A stretch of 64,000 nucleotides of DNA from Candidatus Gastranaerophilales bacterium (GTDB lineage: Bacteria > Cyanobacteriota > Vampirovibrionia > Gastranaerophilales > Gastranaerophilaceae), in the NCBI GenBank assembly GCA_947589425.1, contig CANQAV010000002.1, forward strand, positions 124,001-188,000, written 5' to 3'. The position numbers were made by a program, and so were the translations under genes. Numbering within the stretch: position 1 is the first letter of the stretch; each line of letters begins with the position of its first letter. Below the pieces are notes generated by a model, which saw only the letters and a program-made list of their open reading frames with translations, had not been told where the DNA came from and made no database searches. Of this stretch, positions 33,597-41,389 are shown piece after piece.

Positions 33597-35324
33597 ATGT
33601 TAAATTTTTTACCTTCAACAAACAAAGATAAGATTGTCGGAATTGCGGTAACTCCCGGTATTGGTTTGGAAGTGGTTGTTTTAAATTCCGCAAAACGAAT
33701 CATTGAAAGCTATGGAAGAAGGGAACTTGATTATAATTTCCCCGGAAGAAACATTAAAGATTACGGTCAGTTCAAAATTGCAATGAAAGAATTGATGGAT
33801 GAATTAAAAATCCCTCAAAAATCTCTTTGCTATGTAGTTTTACCTAATGTATATTTTGATTTTATTTATATGCCTGCTTCTTCACCAATTGATGAAGTTA
33901 AAACGGCAATAGTATCAAAAGCAGAAGATAATTATACTTTCCAAAAACAGGGAAGCGACCCTATATCAGGCTGGTGCGAAGTTATTAATGACGGCGGCGC
34001 CGAAATGAAAAAATACGCTTTTTCATCATTTAGAAGAAATGATGTTGATAGCTTAAAAATTTCAATAAATGAATTGGGTCTTAAACTTGCGGGCTTGGAA
34101 ACATCTTACAGTGCTTCTTTAAGAGGTTTGTATTGTGCGGGTCTTGTGGATGACGTTGTTGAGGAACAAGCGCCCTGGACGGTTATGCTTGTTAACACAA
34201 ACAGCTTTACGTTGTTCCAGATGCAGGGCGGGGCTTTTGTTGATTACAGCGATGTGCCTCTTGCAATTAAATCCTTCTCTCCCAAAGAAGCTTATCAGGC
34301 AATAGTTTCAAATGCGACCCAATTGCTTCAAAATTATACCACTTCAAGATTATATATAATAAGCCAAACGGATGAAATCAGCTCCGAAGTACTTAAAAAG
34401 CAATTAAATATAGGTGTTGATACCGTTGCTATTGATTCAAACAAATATTCAAAAGCACCTTTACTTGAAGTTATGTCTACTTCAGACTTTAACGTTGCAA
34501 ATTCTCTTACCGTTACATCATTAGGTGCTGCAAATCCGAGATCGGCTTTCAAATTTGTTTTAAATTCTTTACAAGATGATCCGGATGCCGGATTTGGTGC
34601 ATATTTTTCAACACATATGTTCGGTAAGCAGATTGAGATAACTTCCTCTCTTGTGCAGCAAACCTGCTTTACGTTAGCTTTTATTTTTGCTGTAATTTTT
34701 GGTGCAATCGGCGGTATTTCAATATTGGCGGATAACGGTTTCAAAGAGAAAATTTCAAATGCAGACAGTCAAATACAAGCTCTTAATCGACAAATTGATG
34801 AAATGCAAAAAGTTGATGAAAAGCAAGAAGTTGATATGACTGCTCTTATAGATTATGTTGAAAAAAATAACATTTCGGCACTTACTTTATATGATTCAAT
34901 ATCAAGCGATATACCGAAAAATATTTGGTTGACAAAATATTACAGTAAAGACGGCAACAGAATTGCAATCCAAGGCATTGCGCAAAATATTGTTGATGTT
35001 TACGAATATTATAAAAATTTAAAAGTTGCTTCTCCCCAAACAGATATAAAATTAACGGAGTTAAAAGTTATAACGGAAAATACCAATATTCCGGAAAAAC
35101 GTTATCTGTCAGGCGGTTTTTCAGAAACTCCCGGCGGCGAAAGATTGTACAGTTTTGAAATTTCAAATACATCAATACAGCAAGTTCAGCCTATAGGCTC
35201 TCAAAATGTTAATGAAACGGATATTATTATACGACCCAGCGGCGGCGGACAGAATGAACAAACTGACTCTCAAGCCCAACAAATGATAGATCAAACATCA
35301 AAACAAATGAAACCTGCGGGATAG
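33597..35324 (+). CDS. PilM-PilN fusion protein of a type IV pilus-like system
   Basis: A 575-residue protein joining two pilus assembly subunits. Residues 1-340 have the PilM-type actin-like fold (VGIAVTPGIGLEVVVLNSAK, LPNVYFDFIYMP, NELGLKLAGLETSY). A single membrane helix lies at 355-378, then a coiled coil (382-412). Residues 415-480 resemble the PilN periplasmic domain (SDIPKNIWLTKYY, IAIQGIAQNIVDVYEYYKNL). The C-terminal 60 residues are low complexity. PilM normally binds the cytosolic tip of a separate PilN. The next gene is PilO-like, so the set equals PilMNO. PilQ, PilT, PilB and pilins are not in the window. Confidence 0.72.
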   Translation: MLNFLPSTNKDKIVGIAVTPGIGLEVVVLNSAKRIIESYGRRELDYNFPGRNIKDYGQFKIAMKELMDELKIPQKSLCYVVLPNVYFDFIYMPASSPIDEVKTAIVSKAEDNYTFQKQGSDPISGWCEVINDGGAEMKKYAFSSFRRNDVDSLKISINELGLKLAGLETSYSASLRGLYCAGLVDDVVEEQAPWTVMLVNTNSFTLFQMQGGAFVDYSDVPLAIKSFSPKEAYQAIVSNATQLLQNYTTSRLYIISQTDEISSEVLKKQLNIGVDTVAIDSNKYSKAPLLEVMSTSDFNVANSLTVTSLGAANPRSAFKFVLNSLQDDPDAGFGAYFSTHMFGKQIEITSSLVQQTCFTLAFIFAVIFGAIGGISILADNGFKEKISNADSQIQALNRQIDEMQKVDEKQEVDMTALIDYVEKNNISALTLYDSISSDIPKNIWLTKYYSKDGNRIAIQGIAQNIVDVYEYYKNLKVASPQTDIKLTELKVITENTNIPEKRYLSGGFSETPGGERLYSFEISNTSIQQVQPIGSQNVNETDIIIRPSGGGQNEQTDSQAQQMIDQTSKQMKPAG

Positions 35325-35330
35325 GAAAAA

Positions 35331-35912
35331 ATGGATAAGTTAATAAAAGAAAATCTTGTATATTTAATTTTGGTCATAGCTGCACTTGGTATTGGCATTT
35401 ATTGGGATGTTAAACAAGGAAAAACGGCTCTTGAAAACTATAACATATCTGTTCAAAAGAATGATGAACTTAAAACAAAAGAACAAAAATTAAATCAGCT
35501 CAAAGAACAGAAAAGACAAGAAGAGGAAATGGAGAAGAGAGAAAACACAGGCTCGGGTAAACTAATACTTGAAGTATTGGGTGAGCAATTCAGTCCCGAA
35601 GCTTCTTTTGGCCCATTGTTTGAATTTGTTCTTGCAAACATAACAAACAGCGGTGTTAAAATTCGCTCAATTGACTATAATTATTCCCCTGCAGACGATA
35701 TGATATATTCTTCAAATGCGCCGGGTTACAATGTATGTGAATTATTATTTACAACTATAGGTACCTATTCGCAATTCCAGAATTTATTTAAAAACATAGT
35801 TAAAAATAAATATTTAACAAGCGTTAATGAAATTTATATAGAGCCCTATGAGCCTGATAAAACCTTGCTGATTGCAAGACTTAAAATAAGACTTTACACT
35901 AAATCAATTTAA
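35331..35912 (+). CDS. PilO-like pilus alignment protein
   Basis: A 193-residue inner-membrane protein. One helix (residues 8-24) is followed by a coiled coil (about 30-75, many Lys, Glu and Gln). A periplasmic alpha/beta domain follows with FVLANITNSGVKIRSIDY, VCELLFTTIGTYSQFQNLF and LLIARLKIRLYT. This is the usual order in PilO, which pairs with PilN. Its start is 7 bases after the PilM-PilN stop, with AGGA just upstream. The family has weak sequence conservation, so the call rests on layout and context. A strong terminator closes the unit. Confidence 0.68.
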   Translation: MDKLIKENLVYLILVIAALGIGIYWDVKQGKTALENYNISVQKNDELKTKEQKLNQLKEQKRQEEEMEKRENTGSGKLILEVLGEQFSPEASFGPLFEFVLANITNSGVKIRSIDYNYSPADDMIYSSNAPGYNVCELLFTTIGTYSQFQNLFKNIVKNKYLTSVNEIYIEPYEPDKTLLIARLKIRLYTKSI

Positions 35913-35918
35913 CTTATG

Positions 35919-35942
35919 AAAACCGTTCAAAGAACGGTTTTT
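35919..35942 (+). terminator. Intrinsic terminator after the pilMNO unit
   Basis: A perfect 10-bp stem, AAAACCGTTC with its complement, closes a 3-base AAA loop at 35929-35931 and is followed by T residues. It separates the pilus unit from the amidohydrolase gene. Confidence 0.88.
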
Positions 35943-35974
35943 GTATATATAATTGAATTAAATATAAATTGTTG

Positions 35975-35980
35975 TATAAT
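35975..35980 (+). promoter_or_regulatory. -10 element before the amidohydrolase gene
   Basis: TATAAT in the recurring context GTTGTATAATT. A start about 7 bases downstream gives a leader of 24 bases carrying AAAAAGGA before ATG 36011. Confidence 0.5.
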
Positions 35981-36010
35981 TAAATTTATCTGTTTAAAAA
36001 GGATGAATTT

Positions 36011-37321
36011 ATGGCAAAAGCTTACAGAGCAAAGTGGATAATCCCGTCTGACGGCAATGTTTATGAAGATTGCGCTCTTATTGTCGACGAAGGGAAAGTG
36101 CAGGAGATAATTAAACAAAGCGATTTGGTTGAAGAAAACTACACCCATGTCAGGGATTTTGCAAATTCCGTTATAACTCCGGGGTTTGTTAATCTTCATA
36201 ATCATCTTCAATACAGTGAGCTCTGCTATAATAAAACAAGCCTTAAAAGAAGACTAAAAAGGCTTTATACCGTATTTAAAAAACATTACTTTTTAGCGGG
36301 CATTTCAAAAAAATCTTTTATTTACCGCCTTGCAAATCTTTTGTCTGATTATTTCTGTATGACAAAAGAAGAAAAAATAGCTTCTTTCAAAAAAGGCATT
36401 GAATTAAGCCTTCTGAACGGTACAACGGCAGTTGTGCAGTTGTCTAAAGAGAGTAAATTTTTTGAATTATTAAATGAAACCCCTCTTAAAACATATCTGT
36501 TTTTTGAGCTTTTTTCAGATTCCGTTAAAACAAGCAAAGAAGAATTTCGCTCCATCAGAAAGAAGATAGAAAAATTAAAAAACCAAAAATCCCAAAATAC
36601 TTTCATAGGGATTGCTCCTCATAGTGTGTGCTGTGTTCATAAAAGACTTTTTAAAATCCTTGTTAAATATTGTAAGAAACATAATATTTTGCTTACAATA
36701 AGGCTTGCCGAATCAAAAGAAGAAATTAACTGGCTTGAGCATGGTTTTTCGGATGTTGACCTTTTAAACGAATTTACGGGTCAGAAAAAGTTTGAGCCTT
36801 TGGCTTTGGAATTATCTCCCGCAAAATATTTAGAAGAATTGGGAGTGTTGTCCAAACAGCTTTTAATTTCTTACGGCAACTATTTATCCGAAGAAGATTT
36901 AAAGCTTTTAAAAGAACACAAAGTATCTCTTGCATATTGCCCCAGAATAAGCGATGCTCTGCACGATAAAAAGCTTTCTTTTGAAACGGTACTTGAATAT
37001 TTCCCTAATCGTTTCGGCTTTGGAGTTAATTCCCTTGCTTTTAATTCGGACCTATCTCTTTTAAACGAATTAAAATATGTAAATAACGGCAGGCTGGATG
37101 TTGTTGAAGCGCTGAGATATCTTACAATTGTTCCTGCTAAAATTCTTCGTTTAAACAATATTACAGGAAGCCTTGAAGCGGATAAAGATGCTGATTTTAA
37201 TGTGTTTAAGCTTGAAGAAGGGGAAGATTACAACGCTCTTTTAAATAAGGAAAGACCGGATAATGTCTATATTATGGGAAGACGTGTTGTAAAAAGAGGG
37301 GAATTGAATATTAAAAGCTGA
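36011..37321 (+). CDS. Amidohydrolase-family protein lacking most metal ligands
   Basis: A 436-residue protein with the amidohydrolase beta-barrel layout, closest by eye to aminofutalosine/chloro-s-triazine deaminases. The strand-1 pair HNH (His63, His65) is intact. Three other ligand positions are changed. The strand-5 His of the HLAES motif is Arg231 (TIRLAESKEE). The strand-6 His is Tyr288 (ISYGNYLSEEDL). The strand-8 Asp of GTDSL is Asn340 (GVNSLAF). The rest of those motifs and YLEELGVL and AYCPR are preserved, so the fold is probably kept. It may have lost deaminase activity or work without the usual metal. It has its own promoter, between pilO and the PHP gene. Confidence 0.8.
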   Translation: MAKAYRAKWIIPSDGNVYEDCALIVDEGKVQEIIKQSDLVEENYTHVRDFANSVITPGFVNLHNHLQYSELCYNKTSLKRRLKRLYTVFKKHYFLAGISKKSFIYRLANLLSDYFCMTKEEKIASFKKGIELSLLNGTTAVVQLSKESKFFELLNETPLKTYLFFELFSDSVKTSKEEFRSIRKKIEKLKNQKSQNTFIGIAPHSVCCVHKRLFKILVKYCKKHNILLTIRLAESKEEINWLEHGFSDVDLLNEFTGQKKFEPLALELSPAKYLEELGVLSKQLLISYGNYLSEEDLKLLKEHKVSLAYCPRISDALHDKKLSFETVLEYFPNRFGFGVNSLAFNSDLSLLNELKYVNNGRLDVVEALRYLTIVPAKILRLNNITGSLEADKDADFNVFKLEEGEDYNALLNKERPDNVYIMGRRVVKRGELNIKS

Positions 37322-37952
37322 AAAGATGAAGCTTCCCATGCTCATCAGAGCCTCCCGTTTGAACTAAATCAAGTTCTTTTGCAATCTTCAACGGCAGTTT
37401 TCTTGAGCTGAATTTAATAATTCCTCTAAATCTGTCATAGGGGTAATATGTTTCAATGCCGTCTAAGCCAAGGTTTTTTAAGTTATGAACAAAATTTTTA
37501 AGGCTTATTACATTACAGCAGCAGGGATGCGCCAATATTGCAATTCCTTTTGCTTTATGTATTGCATCAATTACAGCCTTCGGATGCCTTGATTTTAAAA
37601 GCCTTATAAAATCATTTTTTTGTTCCCGTTCATTTTTTGCGCAAAGCGAATTAAGCTCTTCGTTTTCAATATCAATCCCGTAGCCTAAGATATGAAGAAG
37701 GGACATTTTATAAAAACAATCAAACTCAACTCCTTTAATTAAAATATTATCATCTTTATATTTTGAATTTTTATACCCTCTAACCGTGTTGTGGTCTGTG
37801 ATTGAAATATATTTCATCTTAAGGTTTTTTGCCTGCTCAACTAAAGCATCAAAATTTTCAACTCCGTCCGAGCAATTTGAATGAATATGAAGATTAACAG
37901 TATTATAAAAGTCCTTTTCTTCAAAACTTTTAATTAAGCTTTTAATATCCAT
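37311..37952 (-). CDS. PHP-domain phosphoesterase
   Basis: A 213-residue single-domain PHP protein. The metal ligands are visible as HIHSNCSDG near residue 21, ITDHNTVRGY, IKGVEFDC, AHPCC and GGSDEHG at the end. PHP domains of this kind hydrolyse phosphate esters such as nucleoside bisphosphates or act in RNA turnover; the exact substrate is not visible. A Cys triplet after the AHP motif is unusual. The gene converges on the amidohydrolase gene with an 11-base overlap. Confidence 0.85.
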   Translation of the reverse strand: MDIKSLIKSFEEKDFYNTVNLHIHSNCSDGVENFDALVEQAKNLKMKYISITDHNTVRGYKNSKYKDDNILIKGVEFDCFYKMSLLHILGYGIDIENEELNSLCAKNEREQKNDFIRLLKSRHPKAVIDAIHKAKGIAILAHPCCCNVISLKNFVHNLKNLGLDGIETYYPYDRFRGIIKFSSRKLPLKIAKELDLVQTGGSDEHGKLHLFSF

Positions 37953-38053
37953 AAAAAAAGTATAATCTAAAAATGTTTAAAACATATAACAATTTGCAAA
38001 AATGCTTCTTTACGTTTATTATATAATAAATTGATATCAAACAAGGAACTAAT

Positions 38054-39904
38054 ATGTTATCCGATTCGAGTATCGATATATCAGACAGTGAAAATACGAT
38101 TGAAGCAACTAAAGACACAAAAACGAGGATAGATAATACAAAATTTAAAGCAGTGCTCAGAGCTTTTTTGGCAAATATCGGAATTGCTCTTGTTAAGCTT
38201 ATATGTTTTTTGGTTTCATACAGTTCGGCAATGCTGGCGGAAGCTATTCACAGCGGTGTTGATTCGTTTAACAGTATTTGCCTTATGGTCGGAATTAAAA
38301 GAGGCTCTCGTCCTGCCGACAGTGAACACCCCTTTGGTTATGGCTTAGAAGCCAATATATGGGCGATGTTTGCTTCTCTTTTAATGCTTGCGGGTACTTT
38401 TGTCGCTATATATCATGGTTTTAATAAACTTGTTAACAGCGAAGGAATTGATGAACTTTTAAAAAATTATAACTATATAGCATTGGCTCTTTTGATAAGC
38501 ATGTGTTTTGAAGGCTGGGCGGTATCAAGCGCTACCAGTGCAGTTTTGGAAGAAGCAATGGTGGTTGAAAAAAATCCGATTAAAAGATTTTTCCTCTCAA
38601 TCCGCTATATAAGAAAAACAAATTCCCCCACAACAAAATTTGTCTGGTATGAAGATACATCCGCATTTATTGGTGTTGTTGTGGCTTTGGTATCATTAAC
38701 CGTTTCAAAATTTATAATGCCTTATGATTTGGCATATATCCCCGATGCTGTTGCATCAATAATAATCGGCGGAATTTTGTTCTGCCTTGCAATATATTTA
38801 ATCAGAAACAACGTCAGCTCTCTCACCGTTCAATCGGCAGAGCCCCGTGTTGAAGAAATAATCAGAAATGTTGCGGGTACAATTCACGGCATTACAAAAG
38901 TGACCGACTTAAAAACAATGGATTTAGGGACTTCGGGTCTTGTTATTAATATGACAATTGAAGTTGCTCCCGAAACCCAGATGAAAGATGCCGATGATAT
39001 TGCTCAAATGCTTGAGCGCAAGATTAAAAAATATGTAAAAAACGTAAATGATGTGACAATTGAGCTTGAAGCGCATGATGTTGAAGATAACTGGGAAGAA
39101 AAATTTGAAAAAATAATCAAAGAAGGAAAAACAATCGGCGCTATTGATTCTCATGAAGCTTCAATGCTGTCTAATTTCTTTTCATTTGCAAATACGGTTG
39201 TAAAAGAAATTATGGTGCCCAGAGTGGACATTATTTTTGTCGATTCTCGCAGTACAATCTATGAGCTTGCCGATATAATAATTAATTCAGGACACACAAG
39301 AATACCCGTTTATGAAGATAATACCGACAACATCATAGGGATAATTAATGCGAAAGATGTTTTGAAGGTAATTAAAAATAACAACATTGATGAGAACTTT
39401 TCAATTAAAACTCTTGTAAGAGATATTTTAATTGTTCCCGAAAACAAGTTTATAAGCGACCTTTTATCTGATTTTACATCTTCCAAAAATCAAATTGCGG
39501 TTGTTGTCGGAGAACACGGCGGTATTGAAGGGCTTGTTACAATTGAAGATATTTTGGAAGAAATTGTGGGTGAAATTTATGATGAATTTGATAAAATTGA
39601 AACACCCGAAATTTTAAGATTGGATGATTATACCCTTAGCGTTTCTTCAAAAACAAGCATTGAGGACTTGAACGAAAAGTACGATCAAGATATCCCAAAT
39701 GAGGATTTTCAGACAATAGGCGGATATGTGTTCGGTCTTTTGGGCAGAGAGCCCGAAATCGGTGATGTTGTTGAAGATAAAAATATAACATATACAATTT
39801 TGGCGCTTGACGGTATTAAAATTACAAGAATAAAAATGGTAAAAAATACTCCCTTTATTGAAGCAGGGGAGAAAGAAGAGCAAAACTTGAAGGAGCAGGA
39901 ATGA
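38054..39904 (+). CDS. Fused CDF cation transporter, CBS pair and CorC/HlyC domain
   Basis: A 616-residue protein that joins two unrelated transport modules. Residues 36-260 are the membrane part of a cation diffusion facilitator. Metal-site candidates are His66 and Asp70 (AEAIHSGVD) in TM2 and Glu200-Asp201 (WYEDTSAFIG) in TM5, resembling the SLC30A9-like subgroup; HPFGYGLEANIW follows. About 262-345 is the cytosolic CDF domain. Then 385-507 is a pair of CBS domains (VKEIMVPRVDIIFVD, NDGV-like LVTIEDILEEIVGEI). Residues 520-600 are the CorC/HlyC transporter-associated domain. The latter parts normally follow a DUF21 membrane domain in CNNM/CorB-type Mg2+ proteins. Gene gpsA starts inside its last codons. 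Confidence 0.85.
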   Translation: MLSDSSIDISDSENTIEATKDTKTRIDNTKFKAVLRAFLANIGIALVKLICFLVSYSSAMLAEAIHSGVDSFNSICLMVGIKRGSRPADSEHPFGYGLEANIWAMFASLLMLAGTFVAIYHGFNKLVNSEGIDELLKNYNYIALALLISMCFEGWAVSSATSAVLEEAMVVEKNPIKRFFLSIRYIRKTNSPTTKFVWYEDTSAFIGVVVALVSLTVSKFIMPYDLAYIPDAVASIIIGGILFCLAIYLIRNNVSSLTVQSAEPRVEEIIRNVAGTIHGITKVTDLKTMDLGTSGLVINMTIEVAPETQMKDADDIAQMLERKIKKYVKNVNDVTIELEAHDVEDNWEEKFEKIIKEGKTIGAIDSHEASMLSNFFSFANTVVKEIMVPRVDIIFVDSRSTIYELADIIINSGHTRIPVYEDNTDNIIGIINAKDVLKVIKNNNIDENFSIKTLVRDILIVPENKFISDLLSDFTSSKNQIAVVVGEHGGIEGLVTIEDILEEIVGEIYDEFDKIETPEILRLDDYTLSVSSKTSIEDLNEKYDQDIPNEDFQTIGGYVFGLLGREPEIGDVVEDKNITYTILALDGIKITRIKMVKNTPFIEAGEKEEQNLKEQE

Positions 39905-40893
39905 AATTAACGGTTTTAGGGCCGGGCTGCTGGGGGCTTACCAGTGCAAAGCTGTTAAATAATAATTTTGATGAAATTTGTGTCTGGGGAAGAAAAGAAG
40001 ATTTAACCCCGATGCTCTTAAATGAAAAAAGAATTGAAAAACCTTTAAAAATTGAGCTTGATAAAAAAGTTGAAATAACTTCAGACCTTAAAATTGCGCT
40101 TGAAGGTGCGGATATTATTCTTCTTGTTGTTGCAACTTCGGGAATAAGACCCGTTTGCGAGCAGATTAAAAAAATAGGTCTGAAAAAAGAACAAATTTTG
40201 GTAAATCTGTCAAAAGGTATTGAACTTCCTTCTCTTAAAAGAATGTCCGAAGTTGTTCTTGAAATTTTGCCGGATATTAATTTTGCCGTTTTATCGGGCC
40301 CTACTTTAGCTCGTGAAATTATTGAAGGGCATCCTACTTTGGCTGTTATTTCATCAAATGATATGGAAGTTGCAAAACGGGCGCAACAATTATTGAATGT
40401 TAAATCTTTATTCAGATTATATACAAACCCCGATATGATTGGGGTTGAGCTTGGCGGAAGCTTGAAAAACGTTATTGCAATTGCATCGGGCTTTGCTTCT
40501 TCCATGGGGCTGGGTGATAATTTAAGAGGCTCTCTTTTAACAAGGGGCATGGCGGAAATGGTGAGAGTTGGCACGGCACTTGGTGCTAAAAGCCAGACAT
40601 TATACGGTTTATCGGGCATGGGCGATTTGATAGCAACGGCATCAAGCCCGTATTCAAGAAATTTTACCGTAGGCTCTTTAATTGCAAAAGGTAAAAAAAT
40701 AGACGACATTTTAGCGGAGCTGGGCTCTGTTGCGGAAGGTGTCAAAACTTCAAAAGCGCTTTGCGAGCTTGCAAAAAAATTAAATATAGATGTGCCGGTA
40801 TCTTCTGCTATATATGAAGCGGTTTATACCGATATAACCCCGAAAGAAATACTTGATAAATTGATGAACAGGAAATTGAAAGAAGAAGATTAA
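39901..40893 (+). CDS. gpsA: Glycerol-3-phosphate dehydrogenase [NAD(P)+]
   Basis: A 330-residue enzyme that reduces dihydroxyacetone phosphate to sn-glycerol 3-phosphate for phospholipid synthesis. The nucleotide loop is GPGCWGLTSAK, then CVWGR. NLSKGIELPSL, VLSGPTLAREI and the catalytic Lys segment ELGGSLKNVIAIASGF are standard. YGLSGMGDLIATASS and RNFTVGSL complete the active site. Length is normal. It overlaps the transporter fusion by 4 bases (ATGA) and the next gene by one base, suggesting one operon. Confidence 0.96.
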   Translation: MKLTVLGPGCWGLTSAKLLNNNFDEICVWGRKEDLTPMLLNEKRIEKPLKIELDKKVEITSDLKIALEGADIILLVVATSGIRPVCEQIKKIGLKKEQILVNLSKGIELPSLKRMSEVVLEILPDINFAVLSGPTLAREIIEGHPTLAVISSNDMEVAKRAQQLLNVKSLFRLYTNPDMIGVELGGSLKNVIAIASGFASSMGLGDNLRGSLLTRGMAEMVRVGTALGAKSQTLYGLSGMGDLIATASSPYSRNFTVGSLIAKGKKIDDILAELGSVAEGVKTSKALCELAKKLNIDVPVSSAIYEAVYTDITPKEILDKLMNRKLKEED

Positions 40894-41318
40894 TGAAAAA
40901 GATTTTTATTGCCTTAATGTTATTTTTAAGTGCTTTTGCGCTTGCAGATTACAGTTTTACAAAAGACGGAAGAAATATAAAATTTGCGGATGATGAATTA
41001 AAATTTTATGAAGGCGATATTGTGCTTAATGAAAATCAGGTGAAGGAAATGTTTAAAGATTATGAAATTATAAAAATATCCCGATTTGATAAAAATAAAA
41101 AATATGAAATTAAAAATTCGCCTTTTAAGTCAAGAAAAATTCTTTTATTTAACGATACAAACAGAACTTTTCACGGCTTTGAAATTTATCCGATAAGCTC
41201 AAGAGATATGTTTGAAGGCAAATACGGCGCAATTAAATCTTTAATTACAATTTACGGAAAGAAAAATACCCGCTTAAAACACGAAGGCGGAGACGAATTT
41301 GAAATTGTCGTTAAATAA
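40893..41318 (+). CDS. Small secreted protein of unknown function
   Basis: A 141-residue protein with a signal peptide (KKIFIALMLFLSAFALA) and a beta-rich mature part with many Lys, Asp and Phe. The mature N-terminus DYSFTKDGRNIKFADDEL and the later FHGFEIYPISSRDMFEG are the most distinctive segments. No domain was recognised. It is coupled to gpsA (one-base overlap) and ends 71 bases before clpB, which has its own ribosome site. Confidence 0.72.
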   Translation: MKKIFIALMLFLSAFALADYSFTKDGRNIKFADDELKFYEGDIVLNENQVKEMFKDYEIIKISRFDKNKKYEIKNSPFKSRKILLFNDTNRTFHGFEIYPISSRDMFEGKYGAIKSLITIYGKKNTRLKHEGGDEFEIVVK

Positions 41319-41389
41319 TTAAAATAAGATTAATTTTAGAAAAATTTTAAAAAATCCTTATAAAATGTAAATATAAGAAAGGGTTTTTT

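Noticed and set aside
39855..40745. 296-codon minus-strand ORF opposite gpsA
   Set aside because: It lies inside the well-supported gpsA gene, has Ser/Pro/Phe-rich composition typical of an antisense shadow frame and no start signals.
41319..41389. CIRCE or other heat-shock operator before clpB
   Set aside because: No inverted repeat of the CIRCE type is visible in the 71-base gap.
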